Positions 33,401 to 45,902 of a stretch of 64,000 nt of DNA are shown one piece after another; the first letter of the stretch is position 1, and each line of letters starts with the position of its first letter. Made by a program: the position numbers and the translations under genes. This DNA is from Alligator mississippiensis. Its lineage: Eukaryota > Chordata > Crocodylia > Alligatoridae. The stretch is taken from NCBI RefSeq assembly GCF_030867095.1, contig NC_081832.1, positions 62,047,444-62,111,443 of the forward strand, read 5' to 3'. The notes under the pieces are model-generated. The model ran no database searches, was not told the origin of the DNA, and saw only the letters and a list, made by a program, of their open reading frames with translations.

Positions 33401-36206
33401 GTAAATTGTGAATTAAACATTTGGCTTAATGAATGAGCAGCATCAAACTAGATATACAGTGTTATAAAGTGGTGACTTATGTCAGTGTCTCCATGCTATG
33501 TCATGACATTATATGGCTGTTGGTGAACACTTGATGTTACTTGGTCCCATCTCTTGGCTGCTGCCTGGCAAATGTGTTAAAATGCTACAGTTTTAAAATT
33601 GGGTCACTTTAAGGTTTAGCATGGGTAATCTAATGTCTTTCATTAAGAGATTCTGTTCATGTCCTTTGTACATCTGCCAGTAATGGTTGGTGCTGTATTC
33701 TAGCCCTAAGGTGCTTGTTGCAGCCTGAAGTCTGATGCATTAGACATGTCATTTTATCTCCCTATCTATTTTATTTTTTCCGTCTTCCTCCAGAAAAACC
33801 ACAAAGGAAAGTCTTGCAGAGGGCGCAAGTAACATCACAGAGAGTCTGATGGGCATTAGCAGGATGATGTCTCAGCAGGTCCAGCAGAGCGAGGAAACCA
33901 TGCATACACTAGGTACATATCCAGTCTGGTTCGTTGGTTGTTATTTCGCTGGGTTTTCCTCAGTGTGGGCTTTGGGGACATCTCTCCTACAGAGATGCAG
34001 GTTGGCAGTGTGTGCATGTAGTGGAAATTTGCTGTGCTTATGGTGAGCTTGCTCTGTAGATGAGTAGAGGACTTCAGTTTCCAGAGCTGTAAATCATTAC
34101 GTTTCACCAGCCTGAGGAGTTATACATAAAACAGGGAATAACAACTGCCTGTTGCTTGGAGTTGAGTTCCAGACTGGTGATATGTTCTTGAATGATTTTA
34201 TAGTTCAGAAAAAGAAAGAAGAGGGAAGGCCCTTTTCAGTCCACAGAGAAGTCTTTAACAGGTTGTGAGATCCTTGGAACTCCACAGCAGACTTGGTAGG
34301 AAAAGCAGCTGGTTTCGTGTGTGCCTGGTGAGGGGAGATAGTTTGCCATTATTTACACTATATTATTAGCATCCTTGGCTTAATAGCAAAGAAAACAAAA
34401 TCTGGTGTGTGTCTTGAGTATATTTAGATGTGCATATACACAAACAGAGGTAATCTTAATAAGGATGCTGTTTTACCAGTCTGTCAGCTGAGCTGACTAA
34501 GATGCAGAGAGTTCAAGTGATATGTACCCAAGGCTGTGTCAGTGATGCATCTGGGACTAGGAAGCCTGGATTTAGCCTGTTTTTTTTTACTTTTGATTCT
34601 AAGGCTGCAAATCAAGTGGGCTGTCAGGATTGGTGATTCATGAACCATTTAGAAGTCGGCTGTGTGCCAACTTGGCTAGGGGCAGGAGAGGGAGAGAACA
34701 GGACAGAATAAATAATACAACTTTCTACCCCCATTTGTGGATGACGGCTGCGCACAGTTTTTTTTCCCGCAGAAGCAGCATGTTTCTTTTCCCATTAAGA
34801 GAGACAGTTTGGCAGTCACTCTGCTACTCGGTTTCCGGGTGAACGGCATTTACAGTTTGTCATGGGAAGAGCTATCAGAGGTCATCTGCTTTGAGGACAC
34901 AGCTGTGGATTTTGAGTCTGTAGTTCAAATTCTAATTCTCTCAAAGTAATGGAGATGCAGTGGATATGTGGTTGGGCAGCAAGGAAGCCATGGCTCATCA
35001 CCGATCATGGGAAACATCAATTATAATCTTTTTTTCTTTTTAGGTCAAAGACCTATCTTTTAGAATGGAGCATCAAGGTTTGCAGTAACATTGATGCATG
35101 GTGGTTGTATTTATCATATTTACTTGCTCCTGTTGGCAAACAGTGTTTGAAGTTTGACCTTTCTTTAATCGTTCAGCTGTGTCCAAATTGACCTGCTGCA
35201 TTTTCTCAGTTACAGGATGTGGATTTTATAAAGCAAGAAAATAGAGCATCAGGCTTCTGCTTTCAATCAGTCAGTAATCTGAAGGAAGGGTTATTGATTT
35301 GTAAAACCAGGAAACTGAAAAACTCTAATAGTCCAAGTACATTTGGGGCATATTCCCAAAAAAACTGTATTCAGTATCAGCCATCCTTCCTCCCTCCAAA
35401 AGATGGTAAATTAATTGTTTGTGTCTAGAAAACAATCAAATGTTAAAATGCTTGGAAATTAATAGTTAAGGAAACATTCAGACTCTTGACTGCTTCATGA
35501 CTCAGTGTCATTCCACCTGACTTCTACTGATTTGTTACCTGGCCCCAAAGGAACACTCCTCATGTAAGATAGTTACTTAAATCTAGCTGTGGCTAGATGC
35601 AGGCATACATTGAAACAGGTAGTATCAGTGTCTATTGGGATGGTGGTATCTGTCTAGGGCCTAAAACCACCAAACTCATTTCACATTGGCCTCCAAAGAG
35701 GTCTCATGTGGCAACAACCTCTATTCATAACTAACCTGAACTAAATTTAATTCAGTAACCTAAAACAACAGGTCCCTTGTCCTGTTATCATATCTGTACT
35801 CCATATAGTTCTCTATTTATTTTGCTTCAGAGTCTTTTCTGAAACACATCTGGACTCCAGTGTGGTGAAAGCTGCTCATAGGAACGTGATTTGCATTGCT
35901 GTTACTCATCAACCTGACTGACCCAGCAGGGCCAGATACTACAGGCATGTTTCCTTTGTCCAGTGTTTTGAAACACAGTCACCTAAAACTTTATACCTTC
36001 TCATTTCAGCCAATTCTTCACGAACCATTCTGGATGCGAATGAAGAATTTAAGTCAATGTCTGGGACAATACAGCTGGGGAGAAAGCTCATTACCAAGTA
36101 CAATCGAAGGGAACTGACGGACAAGCTGCTCATTTTCCTCGCCCTTGCCTTATTTCTGGCCACAGTGCTGTACATCCTGAAAAAGAGACTCTTTCCATTT
36201 TTGTGA
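30378..36206 (+). CDS. BNIP1: BNIP1/Sec20, ER SNARE with BH3-like motif, 6 exons
   Basis: Exons are 30378-30461, 30543-30635, 32240-32331, 32932-33033, 33794-33912 and 36010-36206. All borders are GT/AG and phases agree, giving 228 residues as in human. The product is the Sec20-type SNARE of the syntaxin-18 complex on the ER, acting in Golgi-to-ER transport and ER structure, and it binds BCL2-family proteins. Visible parts are an N-terminal helical region (VRVCHQEIVRFDLEIKAAVQ), coiled coil with EVENHKKQML, a BH3-like LLQGGD (residues 114-119), a SNARE helix from about 130 to 195 (SLMGISRMMSQQVQQSEE), and a C-terminal membrane anchor LLIFLALALFLATVLYIL ending KKRLFPFL. A proline at residue 120 follows the GD, where human has leucine. 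The start is fixed by the conserved MAA and the YY1-type context. Confidence 0.97.
30543..30635 (+). CDS. BNIP1: BNIP1 exon 2
   Basis: The acceptor is CTGTCTTGCAG and the donor GTGAGG. It encodes 31 residues, DIRDCAGPLPLLAELNGRVK and DKFQLLRRRLQ. The intron before it is only 81 bp (30462-30542) and very GC-rich. Confidence 0.95.
30636..32239 (+). other. BNIP1: BNIP1 intron 2
   Basis: The first kilobase stays CpG-rich (TCGCAGCTGCGCGACGGGCG near 31025), well beyond the promoter. A CTG/GAT triplet run lies at 31315-31337. The sequence AGGTTGCTGACCCTG ending at 31610 looks like the right terminus of an hAT-like element of the CAGGGTCAGCAACC type, but I could not find a matching left end. The 3' part is AT-rich and unique-looking. 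Open frames in the CpG-rich part match no family I recognise. Confidence 0.55.
31315..31337 (+). repeat. CTG/GAT triplet run
   Basis: Five CTG-type units pass into five GAT-type units, in BNIP1 intron 2. Confidence 0.85.
32240..32331 (+). CDS. BNIP1: BNIP1 exon 3
   Basis: The acceptor is TTTATGTTAAAG and the donor GTAGGT. It encodes ELEQMAREQDKESEKQALLQ and EVENHKKQML, and ends in a split serine codon. Confidence 0.95.
32400..32525 (-). repeat. MIR/L2-like relic in BNIP1 intron 3
   Basis: Antisense order of MIR-like blocks: ACAGATGAGGTCTTTGAAGC, GTGATTTGCCCTAGGTAAT, CAGAGCTTCTGACTCCCAG. The match to the general MIR/L2 pattern is by eye. Confidence 0.5.
32932..33033 (+). CDS. BNIP1: BNIP1 exon 4 (BH3-like motif)
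   Basis: The acceptor is TTGTGATTCCAG and the donor GTACTA. It encodes NQAAWRKANLACKIAIDN and SEKDQLLQGGDPLRQ. Leu114 of the BH3-like motif, the residue used in published L114A mutants, is kept. Confidence 0.95.
33794..33912 (+). CDS. BNIP1: BNIP1 exon 5 (SNARE start)
   Basis: The acceptor is CGTCTTCCTCCAG and the donor GTACAT. It encodes KTTKESLAEGASNITESLMG and ISRMMSQQVQQSEETMHTL, the first half of the SNARE helix. Confidence 0.95.
34490..34590 (-). repeat. MIR-like relic in BNIP1 intron 5
   Basis: GATGCAGAGAGTTCAAGTGA, CCCAAGGCTGTGTCAGTGAT and GACTAGGAAGCCTGGATTT follow the antisense MIR order. It is strongly diverged. Confidence 0.4.
36010..36206 (+). CDS. BNIP1: BNIP1 exon 6 (SNARE end and membrane anchor)
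   Basis: The acceptor is CTTCTCATTTCAG. It encodes NSSRTILDANEEFKSMSGTI, QLGRKLITKYNRRELTDK, the hydrophobic anchor and the KKRLFPFL tail, then TGA at 36204-36206. Confidence 0.97.
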
Positions 36207-36642
36207 AGTGCCAAAACTTAAGAACCACCATGTAGCATGAAAGATCAGGAGAGAGGGCAGTGAGGAGGTTCGTTGTAATGGGGACCTGGCACTGATCTGG
36301 TTGAAAGAGGGTTGGAACAGACAGGACTTGATATTGTATAAATGGAATATGTGACCTGACCAGGAAGACACAGGATTTTGCTTTCAAATGAGCTTGTGGA
36401 AGAGAAGTGAAAGTGAAGTCTGGAGAGAAGAAACATCCTTCTGCTTGCTTAGTTTGGGAACCCAAGAGGCACTTGGTGAACTTTCATGGGACAGCATCAG
36501 TCTTAATCCTCACCCTCTCTCCTCTCAGTGTGAAATCTAATTTTACCTTAGGGATTGGATCATCTGTAGCCCTGCCAGTGGCATGAAAGGTGCCAAGAAT
36601 TAAGCAGCAGAAGGGTGAGAGAGAGAGAACAAATTCAAAGGA

Positions 36643-36648
36643 AATAAA
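36643..36648 (+). terminator. BNIP1: Proximal BNIP1 poly(A) signal candidate
   Basis: AATAAA in GGAAATAAAAACC, 440 bp after the stop. No strong GT-rich element follows at once. Confidence 0.4.
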
Positions 36649-38322
36649 AACCCCAAGCTAAGATACATTCCTTTATTAAACTAATCGTTTTGTCCACATA
36701 AATCAAGTCTTATTTGAAAGAAGGAAATACTCGTGGATTAAAGGAGACTCTATTATACACATGAGATTTTACACCCATTTTAATGGTGAATCTGTTGTTG
36801 TCTTATAAAAGTGGCTCCTTCTGGGGTGGAATGAGTTGACAGAGACTCATGCTGCCATTTCCTGTGGTGAGCTCTAACTTGCATATTGTCTTGTAATGCA
36901 GGGTACATGTTGTAATGCCTTCAGGCCAAAGTTTTCTCTCAGAACATAGTTCAGATGTGCTCCATGGCTCTATTTCACGTCTGCTTGGAGGTCTTCAGTT
37001 AATATCAGAGTAAAAAAGCCTGTTGCTTTGAGCACAGTTTAAGGATGATCATGTTTTTCCACTGCTGGATAATTGCATGCCGTTACTGTAAACAATATAG
37101 GGCTTGTATTAGGATTCCCTAAGGCACACTATAAAGTCATAAAACAGGATTTCAGTAGAGGCTACCAAAAGAGAGAAATCAAAGCAAAAACAATGCATCT
37201 CTTATCATGAACCCTAAAGGCCACCTGGAGCAGAACTTAGGTTGACATTGTCTCTCACGTTTTGTTTTGTTTTTTTTAATTCTGCATTGATCAAAAGACA
37301 AAAGCACAAATGCATCCAATGTGTCTGTTATTTATAGGCATAGCTTTATGAAAATCACAAAGGCAAGGAACGTCAAAAAATCTTTAGTTTCTTAGTTTCC
37401 CTTCTTTATAAACATTCACTTCATAGTAGCACCTGCTATGGGCCAGCTCAAACACTTGAAAGTGATCCTTATTTCCAGAGTTTGCCTCTCTTGATTAGCA
37501 GAAATGAATGTGTCCATTTGCTTAATAGTGCATGCATTGATAGCAATACATGTGGTATTGTGCAGTAGCAAGAGAAGGATGCACAGCGTCGGCAACTGAT
37601 ATCTGCCACATTTTGGAAGTGTTTAACTGCTGCTTTGCTGCCATCAGGAGAGCTTGCTTTGGTGATAGGTTTAGCAGTTTACAAGTCAAGATAAAAAAGG
37701 CAGCCCTGGATAGAATGCAGGTTGTGCTTCCCATTATTTTAACGGAAATCAAGTTTGGGACTAAATCCAGGATGAGGCCCTTTAAAGGTTAAGTTCCACG
37801 TGGGAGACCTTACGAGGGTAATGGCATTTCCTGCGGAAAGAACTCTTTGTCTGCAGAGTTCCCTTACACATATGACCAGCTGGCATCGCTTCTCTTTTTT
37901 TGTCAGCTTTAGTCAAAGGTGTGAGTTTGGACCGTACTATCTTGTAATAATCCAGGTCTACGCGTACCATAGCTGCAGGGGTGAGTGGGTGACTACTCGC
38001 ACGCTACAGGGCTTTGTATGGAGAGTTGAAGAAGCAGGGCTATTTCTTCCTGTGGTGGGAAGGAAACTTCTCAGGCCTGTTGTCGTACTTGGTACGTCCA
38101 GTAGAGGGCAGTGGAGTGTGAACATGTAACTCATTTCAGAGGCTTCTCCAACAGATCCTTGCTGTAGCTAATCTAGGAATTCATAAAGTGCTCATCTATC
38201 ACAGTTCTTCCTACTGTCCCTCACTGTGCTGTTTGTCTTGAATCTTCCTAATTGTATATTTCTGCATTGTGGGAGAGTCCCAAGTTTGGGATAAACTGTA
38301 TAACATAAATGTTATGTTGCTG

Positions 38323-38328
38323 AATAAA
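38323..38328 (+). terminator. BNIP1: Distal BNIP1 poly(A) signal candidate
   Basis: AATAAA in CTGAATAAAGCTGG, followed by a short TCTGTCTGAT stretch. A further AATAAA lies at 38396. Confidence 0.45.
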
Positions 38329-41300
38329 GCTGGAAACGCCTCTGTCTGATCATAATTATATGCATTTATTTTATACCTTCATCATTTGGCTTTCTAATAA
38401 ATATTTAGAAGTCCTGTTAGGCTGCCTGTATTTGTTTTATGAGATGGCTTCTTGTCGCAGATTGAGTTTGAATTGGGCAGCAAAGGAACATGAGCTATTC
38501 TGTTTAGTATGTAGAAACATAAAAATGTGTATACTACACCGTAATTAAATGAGAAGTCTGAAAAGTTCTGTTTAATATAAAATGATATTCTGAACAGCCC
38601 TGTGTGGAATTATCAGTAGAATATCATTCCATACATATTCAGAGTAATCAACAAAATTATCCCTCCCAGACTATCATGTTTTGAGGCTGGCTGCGTAGCA
38701 GTTTTGTTTTATTGATTCAGCTTGCCCTGGGGAAAATGATTTTGGCTTTTGGAAGCACAGTGCCTGCAGGTGGTCAAACAGTGCAGCTGATTCAATGTTT
38801 CCTCTCTAAGACCAGGCCTGGATAAAAATAGTTCTAGGCTAATCTATGAGATACTGGAATGCTGAGCAGACAGGAGATCTGTGCTGTAATAATGGAGTGC
38901 AGTTGACCCTGCAGGAAGTTTCAGCAGGTTTATCTTAACTTCACCCTTGCAATTGAGAGTATATATGTGCCTTACAAAAGAAATTGCCTCCACAAGGCAC
39001 TGTGGACGTAAACATTTTGTATATTAAGGTGTTTAAATGGGGCAGGCATTCTGAATAGGGTTGAAAATGTAGCAGTATATTAAAAATTCATTGCTGTAGA
39101 CTCCTTTTCCTGTTCTCTCTTGTCTTTTTACTTGCCATTGAGATTTTAGCTTCCAAAACTAAACATTTAAAAAAAAAACTGGAGGGGAAAAAAGACCTGA
39201 CTTATTAAGCCTTTCCATGACACTTGTTCTCTGCTCACATTCCTTTAGAGAACATAGCTTCCTCCCCTGTCTGAAGTACTATGGTATTTGTAGTTTCCAG
39301 AAGCAAGGACATACTGGTTTGTTAATGCAGAACAGCCACCCCACAGCTATATACTAACTTCTGAGAGATAGAGGCCTTGACCCAACTCTCTTAACAGGCT
39401 ATTTTTTCATACCTTGATTCCAAACTAGTTCTGCAAACAATTAGTAAGGGCCAAATACCACTGATGGACCATAAACTTGAATATTCCTGGTGTCACTAAG
39501 CTGGTGAGTGGAATGTACCAACAGTCACAAGCATACAATGAAATCAGTACAATGTATATCTTCACAATGTAGGTGATCATTCAGATACCCACATCTGATA
39601 CGTATTGACCCTTTGGTGTAAGCATTTTTTCTTGGGAGGCCTTTCCACATTGACAAACATAGCTTTTCAAAAGGCTATGACTAGATTAATGATACTCAGG
39701 TTAAGTGAGGTGTGCAGTGACTCATTTTGGAGACATGCAGTAGGAGTGAATCATGCACTGTACATAGCACCTAGGGCCAGCTCCAATAAAGGACATTGGG
39801 ACCTCAGTGTCCGGTACTTCAGTGCTTAACTTGCAAGTACCTGACCTCTGGAGTGGAATTCAGAACCTGGAGATAGACATCAAAAGTTTCCCTATACAGC
39901 TCAGAGGAAGAGTTGAGAATAGGGAGCTGTCTGAAGTCAGGTGCTGCTCCCAGTAATTGGTCAAAAGAAAATGCTGAGGAGAGGTGAGCCTTAAATCCGT
40001 AGGTACCATATCCAGGTACCATACCCAGGGCTTCAGGATGACATTTCCATTTGCTCAGGATCCATAGATTTGAATCCTTTCCTGAAGACAGGCACTCACA
40101 TAAGTGAGGGTAAAGAGGGGATGGTAGGTTCCCTTTTGGTGAAGTATTTGAGGAGGTTGAACATTCACCTGGGAAGTTGGAGATGCAGGTTTGGTTTCCT
40201 TTTGTGCTTAAGGGAATTCAACCCATGTCTTTGGCCAGGTGATTAGAGCCTTCTTATGGGAAGTGTTGGTTTGAATGCCCTGAGACACTGAATGGAAATG
40301 AATGTGGGTCTCTTGCTTCCTGTTCAGCTGCTCTAAACAGTATATGCAACCAGAGTAATGGCACCAGCCCTGCTACTGCAGCAAACCAGTAGGTAGCTGA
40401 GACGGATCTATTGGAATTGGCCTCAGGGGAAATGGGTGGAAAAAGGCCTAATTTCCATATTCCAGTTGGGCTCAGGTGTAACCTAGATGGCAAATTGCTC
40501 AGCCTGGAAGGAGTGGGACAGTTCTGAGCACATGCAAAGGCACAACATGAGGTACTTATAGAGAAAATGCACCGTGGAAAAGTGAGGACCTTAGAGAGTT
40601 CAAACCCTGTCTAGGTGAGGCAGCAAATGGGATTTTGGGGAGTGTGGTTTTGGATACAGGCATCTACTTTCTGCTTAAGTCTTTTATTGTCCTCAGACAA
40701 TACAGCACATGGACATGTTAGCAGTACCTAAATCGTAATTAAAGTGGATTAGGAGCACTCTTGCTAATTATTTAGACTGCTACTGCCACAAGGTGGGTAT
40801 CAAAGCCAGCAATTAAAAGCTGGTAGCATGACTCAGTGGGGAAAAAAAACAGTTGTAGTGTATAGATTTTTCTCCAAAGAAATGTTCCTAAAAAGAAACT
40901 AAATCAGTTGATTTAAAACTAAAAGGAATCAGAAGCTCCTGATCAGAGTTTAACTCACACCTGTGATCCTGGCAGCAAACTGGCAGGTAGTTCTGAGACC
41001 CCTCACCCCCCAAAGGCATCCTCTTTCCTCCAGCTCCAAGGTTCCTCATGTATCTCTTTTCTTCTGCCCACCTGTGCAGGAGGAAGGGGAATAGCTTTGA
41101 GATTAACAGCTAGTCAGTGCTGTGCTCTGTCAGAGTGTTCATTTGTATAGTGCCAGTAGTATGATCATTTTGTGTGCGAGAGAAATCGAGGCCTTTGCCT
41201 TGTAAGGATTTTAAGGCAATAACGTGAAGCCTGAGCGCAGGTTACAAAAGGGAAAGGAGCTATCAATGGGATTTCAATGCATGTTTTATTTAGTTTGAAA

Positions 41301-44084
41301 ATGCTTCACGGAAGACTAATTGTTCCAGGTACCCGTGCTCGCTCTCTTATTAACTAAGCAACGCTCAGAATTTGTTTACTGCCAAGTAGACACCATTTTG
41401 TAAATGCTTGTTGACAAAAAATTGTACTTGTATTCAGAGCTCTGATTGATCCACTCCCTCTAAAGTGATGGTTGAAGGGAACACTGTATCTCCTCCTCTA
41501 CAAGGACTAGACTAATACCTCGAGGTTTCAGCATAGCTTTTGTTTCAAGCATTGTGGTTTCCTGGCTCTTTTCAAGTCCTACTAGCTCGTATATTTAGGC
41601 TGCTCCTTATTCCTGTGCAGCACCTAAATGACTGCAATGGAGTTCCTTGCAGGTGCAGGAGTTTGCCTGGGAATATGGAGGATGAAGGCCTTAATTGCTG
41701 TGTCTGGGGAGCTTGAGAGAAAGCTGAAGAGAGAGAAGTGCCCAAAGGGAAACTGCATACCCAGGATGTATACCAGTCGAACAGCTCTTGCTAAAGGATG
41801 TATTTTGAAAATGAATGTTCCCACAATGCCTACAACTGCTTTTAATTCTGGAGGAAGTAGTTAGAAACTGATATATAGAAAGGCTGAGGATTTATTTGGT
41901 TTGTAAAAGCACCATATCTGAAGAACTGTCTGACCTCAGTTTTAGAATAGATTGATATAATGAAGTACCAGGGTAATTCTGGGCCTGGAAGTAAGGAAAT
42001 AGTGAAGAATGTGACAATCATTTTAAAAGAAGTCGGGGGATGAATCTCTGTACATATTTGCTGTTTAGAAATGCTTTCTGCAGAACTGGATTTGCCGAAT
42101 AGAAGGGCGAATTCATAGCTTGGCAGTTTCTAAAAATGTCCCCACCAAATGTGTGCGTCTGCTATCACATGCCAAGTGGTCCAGAGACATACGCTAGCAG
42201 GGAGAGGGCTGGACAAGTCAAGCTGGAATCTATAAGGCCTGAGAATATCCAGGGTGCATGTACATACTTGTCTGCAAATATGTAGGGCTCCTTTTCAAGA
42301 GAGTGGGAAGGTAGAGCCAGCCTCCTGCTGCAGCTTCATTTTTTGTTGCTGTGATCCCCAAAACAGAAGTAAATTAGGCAAATATTTTAATAGGCTTTGA
42401 AGTGTCTTGAAAATTCTATATATCTGTAAGAATGAGTGCAGCTGTTAACATTTTTTACCTGAACTTTTACCAAGGTTGTAGCTTTTGTGGGCAGCTCTAA
42501 TTTCATATATTCACAGCCGTGTAGGTATAGTGAGCAAACCCAAAGTGGCAGTTGCAATATAGGCAGTTGGGGGTGCATAAATATGAAAACTCAAATCATT
42601 GCAAGATCAATTGAACTTTCCACCATTCTAAAGTAGCAGTAGATAATAGGAGACTTCATAGGAAAAATAACTCTCTCCAAGCTGTTTCTAATAGAACTGT
42701 AGGTTTGCTCCATTGTGAACATATTGTGTAACAAACCAGACAAGAAAATGTTAACCAAAGACAATGTTCACAATATGAACAAACATGTTCTGGTTTCTCT
42801 TCAGATCGCAAAAATCTTTCGCCTTTTACTGTGGTCCTCTTGGCTGCTGCTGAATCTCAGTGGAGGAAAAGTGGGTGTGTTTGTGTTCTAAGGCAGTTAA
42901 CTAATATTTGGGGCCTTTCATTGGGAGACCTTGACTATAGGAATCGGGTACTTTTGTTACAGTCGTTTTTTGTTTCTATGGAAAGTATTCAAAGCCTTGC
43001 CACCCTAAAAACAATAGGGAAACATGGCAGCAGGCAGTTTCCTTAATTCCATGAAGGCCTTTCCAATGAGCCCTGTGCCCCAAGGAGTTTTGTTTCTGCT
43101 TCTTCTGCAGCAACACACATGACCGCCTCTCTGCATTTCTCTTGATTTTTCTACCTCTGACATATGCAGACATGTAGAGCTGCTAACACACACACATGCA
43201 AAGCCTCAGTCCTTGCACTGACAATCAGTCCTCAGGGCATGACCTTAGATTTTGTTTCTGCTCAGGGTTTGCCCATGCTGGTCAGTTCTGTATATGATGG
43301 CCTGTGTTTCCTGTATGTGTAAGATAATATTTAGAAGTCCCCTCTGGTGAATAGGGTTGTAGCTTACCTGCAGAGTGGAATGAGCTGTGCTGCTCATGTC
43401 ACTCTGGCATTGCATGACCTGCCCTTTATGCTTCCAGCTCCGATCCAAGGCAGTTGGGTAGGATCAACAGAGTCCACAATTAACCTTGCAAAAACGTCAT
43501 GGGAGTGAATCTACCCCAGTGATTACAGTGAAAAAATAGGCATGCGAGTCACCCGTTCAGGCTATTGCTCAATGTGAGAGATGTTTGGAATAGGCCTTTG
43601 TGAAGCTGTTATTTTAACTATTCTGCAACTTGGTTTTCTGAGACATTCTGTTTCTTCTTGTTGGTTTCAAGCTTAAATTCCTGCCTGCATCAAGGAGATT
43701 TCAGTGAAGGGTCCACACCCCTGTAACTGGTCCCTCTGTGTCATGTGACCCTGGGCTTGGTAGGTTCTGGGCGTTTTATTTTGAACTTTTTTGGGGCAAG
43801 GGAAGATTCAGAGTCCTAATGTTCTCTTGCTGCTGAGAAGCACTCACTGCTATGGCACCGGGTGTCAGTATGCATTGTTCAACAGATCAATATGATTTCA
43901 TAAGCATGTGTGTCTCCCTCATGTGAATTTTAAGACTAGAAATTATTTTCTGGCTCAGTTGTTCTTTCTTCTAATTAAATAATACGGAGTGTAGTAAGAT
44001 TACAGCTTCGGGGAAGCTGCACAGGCCAGTCACTAGGACAATGGGCTGGGTTTTAGGAAACTTCCTTTCTGTTCATGACACTGC

Positions 44085-44230
44085 TGCTGTGCTGGATGGC
44101 CTTGCACAAGTCGCCAAACTTATCTGTGCCTGTTTCTGTTCCCATCTCTATGGGGAATGATGATACATGCTTGGTAAAGCACTTTGAGATCAGTATGTGA
44201 AAACACTATATAAACACTAGATGATGATGA
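44085..44230 (+). repeat. MIR/L2-type SINE or LINE tail
   Basis: GGCCTTGCACAAGTCGCCAA, ATCTGTGCCTGTTTCTGTTC, then GGTAAAGCACTTTGAGATC and CTATATAAACACTAGATGAT. This matches the sense 3' half of the MIR/L2 pattern, including the 'aaagcactttgagat ... ctatataaa' tail. Confidence 0.65.
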
Positions 44231-45093
44231 TTCTGGGTGTGTGTATCTTTTTCATATCTGGAATCTGATCTATTGATACCAGAGTAGAATCCAGTTTGCA
44301 GAATATCAGTGGAAGAGCTCAAATATGCAAAAAAATCAGTTGTGGCCTGGGTGCAAATACCATACATGCAGACCAGCTGCTATCCATTAGATTTATTTTC
44401 CATCTGATTCTTTTTACATGACCTAAATGAACAGTTAAGGTGTAATTCTTACATTAATTTGAAGCATTTCTGCCTTTTTTGAAATAATTGAGTCTTTTAA
44501 TTGTTTGAACTTTCTTGTAGGGCTGTGTTGTATGTATGGGTACATTTGGAACGAATTTGTGCTATGGAGTGTGGTTGGTTTTTTTTGTTTTTTTTACAGT
44601 CCTGAAGATGTATATCTAGCTGTAAGAAGGGGAAAATACTTTATAAATATTGTAGGAGCCTTAATGCAATATTTAGCTCTTTCCTTTGACTGTATGGCTC
44701 ACATTACTGTTAAATATTTTTCAGTTTTGTAAACATTGAGACATGTTTACTCAAGAAATAATGGGATCAGTCACTGCAAAGTTAGCCCTCAGTGGCTTCA
44801 GCACACTGAAGCTATGGACTCTTTCAATCTGCACAGAAACAGGTTAACGCAGCAAAACAAATAATGGGAAAATGTTTGCAAATATTTATTTGGATTAGAA
44901 AACAAACTGTGTAGTTGATAGAGTATATTCATTTTCTGTGAACAATTCATCACTCAAAGCTTGCTAGCACTCATATTTGTGAAAATTTGAATTTTTAGCA
45001 CAAATGCTGCCTAAAAGCACATTTTGTGTATTTTAAATCCATACCAGGTTAATTAGCCACACAAATAATCCATCTAGGTCACAGAAACAACGT

Positions 45094-45390
45094 CATGTAT
45101 TTTACTGACTAACCCAGGATGGGGTGGAAATAGAGCTCGCCATGCTCGAGGTGATAGGAGCAGGGAGGGGTCATCCTATTGATACAGGCTGATAGTTTGT
45201 CTGACCTGTCATCTATCTTTTAGCTGAAGCTCTATTGATTGTCATCTCCTGTGTATCGAATAAGAAATCTTGCTGTTTGGAAATCGTTTCCATGATAGTT
45301 TGTCTATCAAGTTATGTGATTCCCTTCTCAGGAATCTAAACCTGAGTTTCAGAAGTTCAGATGGACATCAAATTTAATAAACGCAGTCCA
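45094..45390 (+). repeat. Local direct duplication, copy 1
   Basis: This aligns along its length with 46602-46906, at roughly three-quarters identity by eye. It shares GACTAACCCAGGATGGGGTG near the start, a middle block GAAGCTCTA-TTGTCA-CTCCTGT, and CAGATGGA, AAATTTAA and GCAGTCCA at the end. It does not look like a known repeat family. Confidence 0.75.
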
Positions 45391-45473
45391 TGCATTTGTC
45401 AGGGGTACAGGATACTCTGGTTACTTGATCACTTCAAAGGGCTTGCAAATAATGGTGAATTATCCAGCAATTA

Positions 45474-45902
45474 CTAGGAAGTAATAATGAGGGGAGAAGG
45501 AGAAGAACCATGCTGAGAAATAATGGGAATGATGGCAAAGTATTCTTCAGGCAAATAACTAGTTTCCTGTATATCCTCAACTTGTTTACAAGAAGATATA
45601 CTGAATCTGTTATCTTTAGCCTGAGGCTTTAAAATCACTGTAAGAACTGCTGCAGTGGAGGTCATGCAAAGGACTGATGGATGGAAATCTGTAAATGTTT
45701 CTAGTTCTTGTAGAATAATTAGCAAAGCAGAGTGTAGTCTGCTTGGATCATCCTTGGACATTGAGTTTCTGATATTCCCTTCGGAGCCTTCATCTGCTTT
45801 TGGTTCGACTAAACCAGAGCCTAGAAAAGCAGAGGATACAAACATGACTAGAAATGGAGTGAGTACAGAATTTCTAATGCAGAAGTGATATTTCTTGTCC
45901 AA
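45474..45902 (-). other. 142-codon open frame of unknown nature
   Basis: The longest unexplained open frame in AT-rich DNA here. The conceptual product starts MDKKYHFCIRNSVLTPFLVM with a hydrophobic stretch, then continues EPKADEGSEGNIRNSMSK and LHSALLIILQELETFTDF. I do not recognise the family. A good acceptor-like tract (TTTGTATCCTCTGCTTTTCTAG, read on the minus strand) lies inside it, so the part from about 45850 down to the stop could be a terminal exon or an exon relic rather than a complete gene. No ribosomal, repeat or transposase motif is visible. It may be chance. Confidence 0.3.

Larger units (their letters stand above)
32332..36009 (+). other. BNIP1: BNIP1 introns 3, 4 and 5
   Basis: Introns 32332-32931, 33034-33793 and 33913-36009 have normal GT-AG borders. 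Intron 3 starts with a MIR-like relic (32400-32525) and intron 5 contains another (about 34490-34590). The remaining sequence appears unique, without coding potential. Confidence 0.7.
36207..38345 (+). other. BNIP1: BNIP1 3'UTR, up to 2.1 kb
   Basis: Noncoding sequence after the stop. A proximal AATAAA at 36643 would give a 3'UTR of about 0.46 kb; a distal one at 38323 would give about 2.1 kb. Which is used cannot be read from the sequence. Confidence 0.55.
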
